From assembly GCA_003604975.1 (NCBI GenBank), contig QZIR01000036.1:35594-99593 (forward strand): 64,000 nt of DNA. The letters run 5' to 3'. Below the pieces are notes generated by a model that saw only the letters and a program-made list of their open reading frames with translations, was not told the origin of the DNA and ran no database searches. Shown here one piece after another: positions 51,165 through 60,145 of the stretch. How positions within the stretch are numbered: the stretch's first letter is position 1; the number at the start of each line of letters is the position of its first letter. Source of the DNA: Desulforudis sp. GTDB lineage: Bacteria; Bacillota; Desulfotomaculia; Desulfotomaculales; Desulforudaceae. Made by a program: the position numbers and the translations under genes.

Positions 51165-53636
51165 TCAATCTGGATGAATAACAAAGAAAGAGGAGTGCAG
51201 TTCTACAAATTTCTCTACCAGCAGCGGGTCAAACTGGGTGCCGGAGCCCCGTAACAGTTCATTGACCGCCTCCCGGTGGGTCCGCGCCTTCCGGTAGGGG
51301 CGGTCATTAGTAATCGCGTCATAGGCGTCGGCAATGGAGAAAATACGGCATTCCAGGGGGATCTCTTCTCTCTTGAGCCCCAGGGGATAACCCCCGCCGT
51401 TCCACCATTCGTGGTGTTTGAGAATCCAGTCCGCGATCAGGATCAGGTCCGGAACCGACTGTGCGATGCGGTAGCCGATTTCACTGTGGCGGTGCATTTC
51501 CAGTTGTTCTTCCGGGCTGAGCGAACCAGGCTTAAAGAGGATCTGGTCCGGTATGCCCACCTTACCGATATCGTGGAACTGAGCTAACAGCTTAAGGTCG
51601 TTAATTCTGGCATCCGAGACACCGGTGGCCCTGCCGAGCACAGCCACCAGGTTTTGGAGACGGTCGGCGTGCCCGTCAGAAATGAAATCCCTGGTCTCGA
51701 GCGCCTTGGTCAAGATCTTGATGGTAGCGCTGCGGGTTTTCTCGCTGTTGTGCAGTTTCTCCCGGTACATGTTGTTGTCCGCTGCTTTATAGAGGTCCTG
51801 GAGACTGACCGTTTCCCGGGTTACGGCATATCCAACGGAAATACTGAGAGGCAGTTCCGGATGATTGGCATTGTGGGCGTTTATAGCATCCTTTATCCGG
51901 CGGTAGGCCTGTTCAACAGCAGCCTCATCACTCCTTGGGAGCAGGACCGCAAACTCGTCTCCGCCGATCCGCGCCACCATATCCCCGGTCCGGAAACAGC
52001 CCTGAACCACGTCGGCGGCTGCCTTGAGCAGGGCATCCCCGGTGTCGTGCCCCACGGTATCGTTAACAAACTTAAGGGCGTCCAGGTCGCACACGATCAG
52101 TCCGACGGGAGCCTGGCGACCGCCGTCAAGACGGCTCAGTTCCTGCTCAAAGTAGGCCCGATTATATAGTCCGGTAAGGGAATCGTGGAGGCTGATGTAC
52201 TTTAGCCGTTCCTCCGCCTGTTTACGCTCCGTGATATCCAGCAATGAGGCCACGCTCTTGGTCGTACCGGGGATCATTGCGATCGTCACAAGGGTGTCAT
52301 AGACAGTACCGTGACGGTCGACGAACCTAAACTCATAGGTTCGGGGTACGGCTTTTGGATCCACCCGGCGGAGACGATGGTACTCTTCCATCATGGCCAG
52401 GTCATCCGGGTGTACAATCTCTTTCCAGCTCATCCGACCCTCGACCTCCGGTCTGGAGTAACCGGAAAACTGCTCAAACTGAGAATTTGCCAGTGAGATA
52501 GTCTTGTCTTCATCAACAATCACCGTCGCCATTTGGGTGGTTTCAAAGATGGTTCGGTAGCGTTCCTCGCTGTCGCGCAATTGCTCCTGTGACCGTTCCA
52601 ACCGGTCAAGCATCACATTAACGGAAGCGGCCAGGCGCGACAATTCATCATTGCCCTGAATCTCCACGCGTTCCCCGGGGTAACCGCTTTGACCAATACT
52701 GCTGATATTCTTGTTTAGATCAGCCAGGCGCGACAAGACAAACCGGTCCAACATGAGGACGATCAACAGCCCGACGACAACACCGCTGACGATGAGGGAC
52801 GCGAGGAAAACACGGCTGCCAATCACACTCTGCTTGTAGATCTCCCGCGGAACATCCACCCGCCAGAGAAGAGCGGGATTGCCGTAGATGTCGTCCACCG
52901 CAACGTATCCGGCCATGAATTCGGAATTTTGTACCCGACGAAAGATCGGCTGTTCCTCGGACACCTGGGCGAGTGCTTCCTGTATGTCCGGCTCCGTCTG
53001 GGGTTGATCCAGGCGATGGACGGCAAGTGACAGGTGGGTTTTGCGGGCCAATCGGTCGATCTGGGTGGAGTCGAGATAACGCCCCATGATCAACGTACCC
53101 CGGATCGGACCCTCGAATTCACTCGTTAATATGGGTCTTGAGGCGAGCAGCAAGGGACCTTCCGGAAGAAGGAGGATTCCGGTCAGGCTGCTGTCTTCAT
53201 CTTCATGGTCCAAGAGGACACTGTCAGGCTGAATGTGTTCCAGAATGCCGACCGGAACCGGTACTTCCGTACCGCTGCCCAAGTCGAAACACTTGCCGTA
53301 GACGATATAACCGGATGTGTCAATATACAATATCAGGTTTAGGTCAATTTCCGGGAAGGTGGAATCAACGAGGTTAGCCTTAATGTATTCGTCATTACCG
53401 TCAACAATAAAGGCATGGGTGTCGTCCCAGCCGGCCCAATCGCCGGCCAACATATTAAGGTTTAAGATATTGCCGGACAAGGCATCGAGAACCCGTTCCA
53501 CATTCCGGGTTGTGTTTTGCTCCTCCAGTTCGTTCAGGCTGCGCATTAGCATCAGATGAGAGACTGCGGACAGAAGGATAATGAGGGTCAACACTGTGAC
53601 ACCAATAATGCCCACCGTTTTCTGACGAAGGGTCAC
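51165..53636 (-). CDS. CHASE4-HAMP-PAS-GGDEF-HD-GYP protein
   Basis: An 823-residue membrane sensor: helix (about 8-30), an outside CHASE4-like domain (to about 270, containing DWAGWDDTHAFI), second helix (about 275-297), HAMP (about 300-350), PAS (about 360-470), GGDEF domain with an intact IGGDEFAVLL and inhibitory-site RTGD five residues upstream, then an HD-GYP domain with HDIGKVGIPD, HHEWWNGGGYP and DAYDAITNDRPYR. GGDEF makes and HD-GYP breaks c-di-GMP, so the protein may do both under different signals. It is a single gene. Confidence 0.95.
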   Translation of the reverse strand: MTLRQKTVGIIGVTVLTLIILLSAVSHLMLMRSLNELEEQNTTRNVERVLDALSGNILNLNMLAGDWAGWDDTHAFIVDGNDEYIKANLVDSTFPEIDLNLILYIDTSGYIVYGKCFDLGSGTEVPVPVGILEHIQPDSVLLDHEDEDSSLTGILLLPEGPLLLASRPILTSEFEGPIRGTLIMGRYLDSTQIDRLARKTHLSLAVHRLDQPQTEPDIQEALAQVSEEQPIFRRVQNSEFMAGYVAVDDIYGNPALLWRVDVPREIYKQSVIGSRVFLASLIVSGVVVGLLIVLMLDRFVLSRLADLNKNISSIGQSGYPGERVEIQGNDELSRLAASVNVMLDRLERSQEQLRDSEERYRTIFETTQMATVIVDEDKTISLANSQFEQFSGYSRPEVEGRMSWKEIVHPDDLAMMEEYHRLRRVDPKAVPRTYEFRFVDRHGTVYDTLVTIAMIPGTTKSVASLLDITERKQAEERLKYISLHDSLTGLYNRAYFEQELSRLDGGRQAPVGLIVCDLDALKFVNDTVGHDTGDALLKAAADVVQGCFRTGDMVARIGGDEFAVLLPRSDEAAVEQAYRRIKDAINAHNANHPELPLSISVGYAVTRETVSLQDLYKAADNNMYREKLHNSEKTRSATIKILTKALETRDFISDGHADRLQNLVAVLGRATGVSDARINDLKLLAQFHDIGKVGIPDQILFKPGSLSPEEQLEMHRHSEIGYRIAQSVPDLILIADWILKHHEWWNGGGYPLGLKREEIPLECRIFSIADAYDAITNDRPYRKARTHREAVNELLRGSGTQFDPLLVEKFVELHSSFFVIHPD

Positions 53637-53692
53637 TAACTAGCCCCCTTGGGATGCCTGTGTTCCTATGAGCCGTACCCTCCGGTTACACA

Positions 53693-54796
53693 TCATGGTG
53701 TACCCATCTTGGGCTCGGCTTTCAGCATTTCGGTCACGGTAATGTCATCCAGGACACAATTCACCCCACAGCCGTTGCTCAGGGTGGAGAAGTCATAAGG
53801 TTTTACAATCCGGTATTCCCGGTCCAGTAGAATTCGGACATTGGGAAAAAACGGCTGACCCTTGGGGGTGTCCATCACGATGCCAACTTCACCGGTATTG
53901 ATCTGGATGAAGGTACCGGTCGGATAAGCGGCGACGTTTTCCATAAAGGCGTTAACCACCTTGGCGTCGAACCACCAGTTACCCGTCCCGGCCAGTAATT
54001 CGAGGGCCACACGGGGATGGTCCGCATTCTTATAGCAACGGTCTGAGGTGATGGCGTCGAAGATATCCACCACACCGACAATCTGGGAGAACAACTTGAT
54101 TCCCGGATGTTTAGCCTGCTCAGGATACCCCTCACCGTTGTATCTTTCGTGGTGACTGTAAGCAATAGCAGCTATTTCCTGATCCTCTTGTCGCAGGATA
54201 TCCCTGCCGTAAATGGTATGCTTCTTGACAACTTCGAACTCCTCAGCGGATAACTTTTCGGGCTTGTCAAGGATTTCCGGAGGAACCCGTACTTTCCCTA
54301 CGTCATGCAGTAGAGCACCCGTCCCCAGGGTCAACAGGCGGTCTCTGCGAAAACCGAGGGTAATACCGGTCATTACCGCCAAGACGCACACGTTGACACA
54401 GTGTCCGAACAGGTAATCGTCTCTGGAGCGTATGTCCACGAGGTTTACCATGGCCAGAGGATTATCCAGCAACTCATCTAGGATGCCGTTCACGGTTCTG
54501 GTCACTGCCGCCTGGCTGATAATACCTCTCTTGTTGCTTTTCGCGTCCTTTAAGATACTCCTAACACCTGAAATGGCTTTAACCCGGGTCTCCTGCCTGA
54601 TTACGTCATCCACTTCCACCCCGTCGAGGAGCCTGTCCTCCACGTAGACTGAACTATACCCACGTGCTGATAACCTGTTAATGTAACGCTGGTTAAGGAT
54701 GACCCCGGCATTCAGGTATGTCTCTCCGTTAGGTCCGTACACAGTTTTGCCCAGCTTCATTCCTGGTACAAGTAAGTTCAATGCAATTTGTCTCAT
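53693..54796 (-). CDS. HD-GYP domain c-di-GMP phosphodiesterase
   Basis: A 367-residue soluble protein: a N-terminal segment of about 110 residues (MRQIALNLLVPGMKLGKTVY, as in many stand-alone HD-GYP proteins), then an HD-GYP domain with LLHDVGKVRVPPEIL, SHHERYNGEGYP and DIFDAITSDRCYK. All metal ligands appear to be present. It should hydrolyse c-di-GMP. It ends with a variable region containing a Cys pair (GCGVNC). Confidence 0.93.
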   Translation of the reverse strand: MRQIALNLLVPGMKLGKTVYGPNGETYLNAGVILNQRYINRLSARGYSSVYVEDRLLDGVEVDDVIRQETRVKAISGVRSILKDAKSNKRGIISQAAVTRTVNGILDELLDNPLAMVNLVDIRSRDDYLFGHCVNVCVLAVMTGITLGFRRDRLLTLGTGALLHDVGKVRVPPEILDKPEKLSAEEFEVVKKHTIYGRDILRQEDQEIAAIAYSHHERYNGEGYPEQAKHPGIKLFSQIVGVVDIFDAITSDRCYKNADHPRVALELLAGTGNWWFDAKVVNAFMENVAAYPTGTFIQINTGEVGIVMDTPKGQPFFPNVRILLDREYRIVKPYDFSTLSNGCGVNCVLDDITVTEMLKAEPKMGTP

Positions 54797-55104
54797 GACT
54801 GGTATCTAGCTCCAAACAAGCATTTAGATTTCGACAACATTTACTGGTTAATTAGTGACTAGGCATGATGTCGGGAATTCCCTCAGATAATACTTGTCTT
54901 ATAGAATACCATGTTTAGGACAGGTTAGGAACTATAGCACCGGACTTTTCTTGTGTTTTACAATACCTGGCAATACCTCTTAGTCATCGGATAGTGGTTA
55001 CGTTAGAATATTACAAAACCCGTTAACCAGAGGCTAACGGGTTTTGTACCTGACGTATTAGTGGTAACTGATTACATTGATCAATACTTCTTGCGATTGA
55101 GGGT
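54797..55104. other. Intergenic region
   Basis: About 308 bases between the HD-GYP gene and the universal stress protein gene. It holds the hairpin at 55015-55045. I see no gene in the rest. Confidence 0.4.
55015..55045. terminator. Terminator of the transporter-CBS-carbonic anhydrase-stress operon
   Basis: A perfect 11-bp stem (AAAACCCGTTA / TAACGGGTTTT) with a 9-base loop. A and T runs are part of the stem on both sides, so it can end transcription in both directions. It is 60 bases after the universal stress protein stop. Confidence 0.8.
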
Positions 55105-55560
55105 TTAGGTGATCACCGTTACCGGACAAGTAGCCTGTTCCACTACCTCTTTGGTGACACTGCCCCGGAACATCCCGCCCCAAAAGCCTGGGTGACCCAA
55201 ACCGATGACTATCTGGTCGGCGCCGTTCCGGTTGGCGTAATTGACGATTTCTGTTCCTGGATCACCAGCTAGTAAGACCGGTGAAACATCTACTCCGGCC
55301 TGTTCAAAAAGTGCTATTGTCCTGTCTAGCTCCTGCCGGGCAAAGCTCCCGGCCTCGTCCTTCATTCGGGTGTCGAGTCCAAAGTTCAGTGGAATGTCCA
55401 GAAGTCCCGGACACAGATCACAGCCATCCACCGGTGATGTAGCCACACTAACGAGCCTAACCTCTGCTTCCGGATGGATTCTTTTTAGTTCAACGACATA
55501 CTCTACGGCCTTCAGGGATGTATCCGAACCGCCGGTCGCGATCAGAACACGATTAAACAA
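55105..55560 (-). CDS. Universal stress protein (UspA family)
   Basis: A 151-residue UspA-fold protein with the ATP-binding signature GLGHPGFWGGMFRGSV. Two Cys in DGCDLCPGLL are unusual and might bind metal. The TTG at 55560 has GGGAGGGA six bases upstream. It is the last gene of a group with a gamma-carbonic anhydrase, CBS protein and transporter. Confidence 0.9.
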   Translation of the reverse strand: MFNRVLIATGGSDTSLKAVEYVVELKRIHPEAEVRLVSVATSPVDGCDLCPGLLDIPLNFGLDTRMKDEAGSFARQELDRTIALFEQAGVDVSPVLLAGDPGTEIVNYANRNGADQIVIGLGHPGFWGGMFRGSVTKEVVEQATCPVTVIT

Positions 55561-55591
55561 TGTCAATCCCTCCCCTGCCTGTATTACTTGA

Positions 55592-56182
55592 TCAGGCTTC
55601 CAACAGCTCTTCCCCCAGGATGATCCCGCCCACGGATTGATTCAAGTAGCCCAACAGGAGCTCAGCATTCACCCGTAGGACCTTATTCACGAACTCTTTG
55701 TGCGCCGAAGTCACCGGCGGAAGCCGGTTAGCCTCGACCTGGGTGCTGATCACCCGACCAGGTGGCACATACCTCTCCTCGGGAATGTTGACGTCCAAGA
55801 TCTGGGCGCCGTGGCCGACAAAACATCCGGCTTCCAGCGTGGTTCCCAGAAGGGTAGCCCGAAAGCCGATGAAACTGCCGTCGCCAACGGTACTTGGGCC
55901 GTGAATGATCGCTCCGTGGGCGACACTGCAGTTACGGCCAATCTGGATTTCCGATTTCAGCAGGCAGTGCATGACTACCCCGTCCTGGATGTTGCTGCCC
56001 TCGCCGATTTCAATCGGGAACCCCTCATCGGCCCGCAGGACCACCAGGGGGCAGACAATCACTCCCGACCGGACAATAACCTGACCGATGAGAACGGCCG
56101 TCTCATCGACGTAACTGCCCGGACAGACTAACGGCGTTCTCTCTACAGAGTTCCAACTGGTTACCGGACTGGCTCTCAGCAT
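55592..56182 (-). CDS. Gamma-carbonic anhydrase-like hexapeptide protein
   Basis: A 196-residue left-handed beta-helix protein. Hexapeptide repeats run from about 20 to 140 (VIVRSGVIVCPLVVLRADEG ... NIQDGVVMHC ... NCSVAHGAIIHG). The three histidines in VMHC and AHGAIIHG correspond to the zinc ligands of gamma-carbonic anhydrases. The C-terminal part (HKEFVNKVLRVNAELLLGYL) is an added helical region. It probably interconverts CO2 and bicarbonate in the cytosol. ATG three bases after the CBS stop, so co-translated. Confidence 0.85.
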   Translation of the reverse strand: MLRASPVTSWNSVERTPLVCPGSYVDETAVLIGQVIVRSGVIVCPLVVLRADEGFPIEIGEGSNIQDGVVMHCLLKSEIQIGRNCSVAHGAIIHGPSTVGDGSFIGFRATLLGTTLEAGCFVGHGAQILDVNIPEERYVPPGRVISTQVEANRLPPVTSAHKEFVNKVLRVNAELLLGYLNQSVGGIILGEELLEA

Positions 56183-56185
56183 TTC

Positions 56186-56713
56186 CTAGCCCCCCTCTGG
56201 TGCACAGATTATGTTGCCGATCTCCTGAAAAATCTCGCTGATCCGGATCATCCCGACCAGTTTGCCATCTCGCAAAACCGGCAGTGATCCGACGTTGTTC
56301 TGGAGCATGATGTGGACCGCCTTCAAAAGCGGCGCTTCGTCTCCAATGGTAATCAGGTACAGCTTACCCATTACTTCACGGACCGTCTTCTTCGCCTCCA
56401 GCTTACTGCGCTGGGTAAACTGCCCTTCGGGGTAAACACCGGGATCAGTATTCTCCACAAGCCAGCTGATTGATCCACGCACCGCATCGGGGTCTAGAGA
56501 CCTTGGTTCCAACGCTTTGATCAGATCGCGCAGGGTGAGAATACCCATTACGTCCCCCTGCTCGTCGACCACCACGACCGAACGGTGTGCACCGGACTGA
56601 TTCAACGCACCCATCAGCATTTTGATCGCGTCCTGGACCAGGGCATCTACGGGCACCGTTGAGTATTCTGTAATCGGGATCATCAGATCCTTCACCTTTT
56701 TTTCAGAGGGCAT
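56186..56713 (-). CDS. CBS-pair domain protein
   Basis: A 175-residue protein made of two CBS domains: VKDLMIPITEYSTVPVDALV ... VVVVDEQGDVMGILTLRDLI and VREVMGKLYLITIGDEAPLL ... GSLPVLRDGKLVGMIRISEI. CBS pairs bind adenine nucleotides and act as energy or ion sensors. It lies between the DASS transporter and the carbonic anhydrase and may regulate them. ATG behind GGGAGG. Confidence 0.9.
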   Translation of the reverse strand: MPSEKKVKDLMIPITEYSTVPVDALVQDAIKMLMGALNQSGAHRSVVVVDEQGDVMGILTLRDLIKALEPRSLDPDAVRGSISWLVENTDPGVYPEGQFTQRSKLEAKKTVREVMGKLYLITIGDEAPLLKAVHIMLQNNVGSLPVLRDGKLVGMIRISEIFQEIGNIICAPEGG

Positions 56714-56775
56714 GACGCCTACCTCCCTGTAGTATATTCACCAATTGTCCTGGCACTATCTTATCCCCGGTCCGG

Positions 56776-58266
56776 TTACCTTAACAAGGCCGGGATACCC
56801 AGGAGCGGCCACACGGTCAGCGCAAACAGGCCCACCAGCAGCAAGGCCACGAGTGAGAAGGGGATGCCTACAATGAAGAACTGGCCGGTGGTGAACTGCT
56901 TGGACTGATACGCGATAGCGTTCGGGGCCGCGCCTACAAGAAGCATAAACGGCAGGGCGGCCATCGCCAGGGCGGTGTATAGAATCAGGTCCGGATTGAC
57001 GCCCAGGTACTCGGCGATGACCAGGGCCACCGGAAGGGTAATCGCGATCGCGGCCACGTTCATGATGAAGTTGGTCAGTGTAACAACCAGGAAGGCGATG
57101 GCGATGACGAAGATCAGCCAGGGGACATCCTGGAACATGGAGAGCCAGTGCACAGCCATCCACTGAGCGGCGCCGGTCTGCCAAAGCGCAAAACCGATAC
57201 TCATCGCGCCGCTGAACAACAGGACAATGTTCCAGGGAATCCGTTTCTCCAGGTCATCCACCACAAACAGCCTGGTGAGGAAGAAGAGGATCGCGGCCGC
57301 CAGCAGCGGGACGCTGCGGTTCAGGTTCTGCAGGGCCGGGATGAAGTTCTGCAGGGCAAGGACCATAATAATCACAAGGGCAACAACACAGACAAAGATC
57401 TCCTGCCTGGTAATTGGACCCAGCTCGCTGTAGAGTTTGGTTGCCTTTTCCCGCAAGCCTGGAATGGTCGCATCTTCGGGTTTAAAGAAGACAAAGGCAA
57501 TGAGCGCCCAGATGATAAACACCATTATCCACCCAAACGGGGCCATCGCCTTCGATAGTTGGAGGAACGTCAGTGTCTGACCGGTGAATTCCTGGTAGAA
57601 CCCGGCTGCCACAGGACTCCGGGCCGCCCCCAGCATAGTACACATACTGCCGGCGCCGGCCGCGTAGGCCATCCCGATGAACAGCCCCCGGCCAAAATTG
57701 GTTGGGATTTCCTCTTTACCGTAGAGGGACAGGATGATCATCAGGAGTGGGAACATAGTAGCCGCCACGGCCGTGTGGGCCATGAAATGCGTGAGGGCGG
57801 CCGTAACCACAAAGCTGCCCAGGAGAATCATCCTGGTATTCTCACCGACGATGGTGAGCATCTTAAAGGCAAGTCGCTTGGTCAACCCGGCTTTAGTAAA
57901 GGCCAGACCCAGCATCAGGGAACCGAGGATGAACATTACGGACGGATCCATGAAGTCCCTGAAAGCATCACTGGCTGGCCGGATGAAGAACATCGCCTGG
58001 ATCACCCCGATCGAGATGCTGGTGACCCCGATCGGAATTACTTCAAAGACCCACCAGATGCCGGCCAGCAGGAACAGCCCGATCGCCAGCTGTGCTTCGC
58101 GACTGAGCGCAAACGACTGACCCGAGGGATCAACGGCCGGGGCCAGGGGCGGCAGAAAATAGAACAGGGCAAAAGCAGCCAGCCCGAGGCCGATGAAAAC
58201 AAGCCTCTTCCAATCAAACGGCGGGGCTGGTGTAATAACTTTAGCGGAGACACCGGGTGACGTCAT
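56776..58266 (-). CDS. DASS/SLC13-family anion transporter
   Basis: A 496-residue protein with about 12 membrane helices and DASS-family regions (IWWVFEVIPIGVTSISIGV, HFMAHTAVAATMFPLLMII, GAGSMCTMLGAARSPVAAGF, LTNFIMNVAAIAITLPVAL). The two SNT motifs that bind sodium and substrate carboxylate in known members are AHT and MNV here. It could carry a dicarboxylate, sulfate or bicarbonate; linkage to a gamma-carbonic anhydrase favours an inorganic carbon link but does not prove it. ATG behind AGGAAG. Confidence 0.87.
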   Translation of the reverse strand: MTSPGVSAKVITPAPPFDWKRLVFIGLGLAAFALFYFLPPLAPAVDPSGQSFALSREAQLAIGLFLLAGIWWVFEVIPIGVTSISIGVIQAMFFIRPASDAFRDFMDPSVMFILGSLMLGLAFTKAGLTKRLAFKMLTIVGENTRMILLGSFVVTAALTHFMAHTAVAATMFPLLMIILSLYGKEEIPTNFGRGLFIGMAYAAGAGSMCTMLGAARSPVAAGFYQEFTGQTLTFLQLSKAMAPFGWIMVFIIWALIAFVFFKPEDATIPGLREKATKLYSELGPITRQEIFVCVVALVIIMVLALQNFIPALQNLNRSVPLLAAAILFFLTRLFVVDDLEKRIPWNIVLLFSGAMSIGFALWQTGAAQWMAVHWLSMFQDVPWLIFVIAIAFLVVTLTNFIMNVAAIAITLPVALVIAEYLGVNPDLILYTALAMAALPFMLLVGAAPNAIAYQSKQFTTGQFFIVGIPFSLVALLLVGLFALTVWPLLGIPALLR

Positions 58267-58917
58267 CTAGCTATCTTCCTTTCTCTTGGTCAAGTCACAA
58301 GAAACCTAGCTCCAAGCACGAGCCGTCAGCACATATCTCTGGGGTTAACGTTTGTGAACTACTCAACCGATTGGTAAAGACCAAATTGTTGAGGCTGCCA
58401 AAAACAACCTGGAGCATCCGCAGGGTAATTTGTTCTTACCCTAGACGGGATCTACAGTCCGAGACAATCCGTTGTTCAGCCGACTAAATGCTGTCCTGCC
58501 ACCCCCTATGGACACAAAAAAAAGGCGGGGATAACCCGCCTTTGACTCTGTGCCTGTGGATATAAAGCGGCCTATCGTTGTTCGATTCAGCCAGTTATTC
58601 AATTATAGCTTGGGATTGTCATTACAGCTAGCGACATCCCAATGTATTTGCTACAAGATATCCGAACAGCAACTTGTCACTACTAAAGTTTGTACTATCA
58701 ATCACGAACGGCGCTGAAAAAAAAGCGCCGCCAGCAATTGCCCAAATGACAAATTACTTGATATTTGCTAACACTACATTAACAAAGGGCTAACTTGGTG
58801 TCAATAGTTTTTATTCTTGTCCTTCTATTTTGATACTTGTGTCCCGGTGTGCGAAACGATTCGACGGGAATCTCCCGGCCGTACGTATCCCGGTGCTGTA
58901 GTGACAATTCGTTTGTC
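58267..58917. other. Long intergenic region with several hairpins
   Basis: About 650 bases with no convincing gene. On the minus strand it holds a GGCGCT hairpin with an eight-base T/A loop (58709-58730), a TTGGGAT / ATCCCAA pair (about 58611-58643), the strong terminator at 58521-58543, and downstream of that a long AT-rich leader with a GGGTAA / TTACCC hairpin before the transporter gene. It may encode a small structured RNA. Confidence 0.45.
58521..58543 (-). terminator. Strong rho-independent terminator
   Basis: On the minus strand a GC-rich stem (AAAGGCGGG / CCCGCCTTT, five-base loop) is followed by a run of eight T. It lies 375 bases after the agmatinase stop and 255 bases before the transporter start, so it ends either the agmatinase operon or a small RNA made from this gap. 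Confidence 0.88.
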
Positions 58918-59817
58918 TTATACCTGTTTACCCAGCGCAAAGGCTCCGAATAGTTCGTATACTACTTTGAGCGCCGCCCAACTGGTTATGTCCGATGAAT
59001 CCAGCGGCGGTGATACCTCTACGATGTCCACCGCCTGTACGGGTAAAGCTGTGGTCATCTCGCGCACCAGTTCGATCAGTTCCCGGGTACTGAGACCACC
59101 GGCCTCCGGCGTCCCGGTGCCGGGGGCAAAGGCGGGGTCCAGGACATCGATATCGATGGTCATGTAGATGTGCCGGTAGTCGCGGTAGCGGTCGTACACC
59201 TGCGCCAGGACGGAGTCCAGCCCCTTCCGAAAAATCTCCCGGGCTCCGATCACCCTTATTTCCGGGTGTTCAGACAGGAAGTGAAGCTCCTCCTCCTCGT
59301 AGGAACGGATTCCAAGAAAAGTCAGCCCTTCCGGCTTCACATTGAGAAGCTCCAGGGCCCGCCGCTGTACACAGGCATGCGACCAGCGGTGGCCGTCAAA
59401 CTCGTCGGCAATGTCTGTGTGGGAATCAAAGTGGATGATCCCGACGCTTTCTCCGCCACAGGTGCGGGCGTAAGCCTTCTCCAAGGGTATGGAAATGGAA
59501 TGGTCGCCACCGAGGAAGAGACACCGCTTACCTGTACTCAGTAAGGCAAAGGCCTGCTCTTCAACCTGACGAAAATACTCCTCCCAGTCCAGGTTCTTCG
59601 GCACGTTGCCTTCATCCCGTACTCTCAGTCCCTTCAACAGGAACCCTTCTTCGGTAGTCGCGGGCAGGATACGGGAGAGATCCCGCAGGCGGTCCGGAGC
59701 TTCCGCTGCCCCCTTGCCGGCACTGACCGCCCCGTCAAAGGGGATACCTAGGATCACAACATCGGCCGCATCCAGGTTTGGCTCGTAAAGACCTCCCCAG
59801 GGATTTGTCTGTTTCAT
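58918..59817 (-). CDS. speB: Agmatinase (ureohydrolase family)
   Basis: A 299-residue ureohydrolase with the full manganese ligand set: GGDHSISIPLEKA, IIHFDSHTDIADEF, and TIDIDVLDPAFAPGTGTPE. It should split agmatine into putrescine and urea in the cytosol; guanidino substrates close to agmatine cannot be excluded. It is the last gene of the operon that begins with a putrescine-type aminotransferase, so its product would feed that enzyme. Confidence 0.9.
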   Translation of the reverse strand: MKQTNPWGGLYEPNLDAADVVILGIPFDGAVSAGKGAAEAPDRLRDLSRILPATTEEGFLLKGLRVRDEGNVPKNLDWEEYFRQVEEQAFALLSTGKRCLFLGGDHSISIPLEKAYARTCGGESVGIIHFDSHTDIADEFDGHRWSHACVQRRALELLNVKPEGLTFLGIRSYEEEELHFLSEHPEIRVIGAREIFRKGLDSVLAQVYDRYRDYRHIYMTIDIDVLDPAFAPGTGTPEAGGLSTRELIELVREMTTALPVQAVDIVEVSPPLDSSDITSWAALKVVYELFGAFALGKQV

Positions 59818-59865
59818 GGCTACGGTTTAGGTTCTCCTCCTCTCACACCACAAAGTGTCTGTTGC

Positions 59866-60105
59866 CTATCCGCCGGAAACGGGGGGATACACCTTTACCT
59901 TATCGCCCTCCTGAAGTGCTTGCTCAAGGGAGGCCTTGACACCGTTGACGGCAACGAAGCTAATAGATTCCCGGGGCAGAGAAAGCTGTTGCAGGAGATC
60001 TCCTGCAACAGCTTTCGCGGGCATGGATATTGCCCTCACCTTTTCTCCTTGAAAATACTTGTTGAGAGAACCCGCCAGGGTTACGACGATCTTGATCCGT
60101 TCCAT
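59866..60105 (-). CDS. MoaD/ThiS-like ubiquitin-fold protein
   Basis: A 79-residue beta-grasp protein (IVVTLAGSLNKYFQG ... ISFVAVNGVKASLEQALQEG) ending in PPVSGG. The C-terminal Gly-Gly is the site of thiocarboxylate formation in MoaD and ThiS. Genes of this kind often follow aldehyde:ferredoxin oxidoreductase genes, where they probably supply sulfur for the tungstopterin. The ATG at 60105 has GGAAAGG upstream. Confidence 0.88.
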   Translation of the reverse strand: MERIKIVVTLAGSLNKYFQGEKVRAISMPAKAVAGDLLQQLSLPRESISFVAVNGVKASLEQALQEGDKVKVYPPVSGG

Positions 60106-60145
60106 GCGTGCCCTTTCCTGCATCATCTGTCAGAGCTATTCGGAC

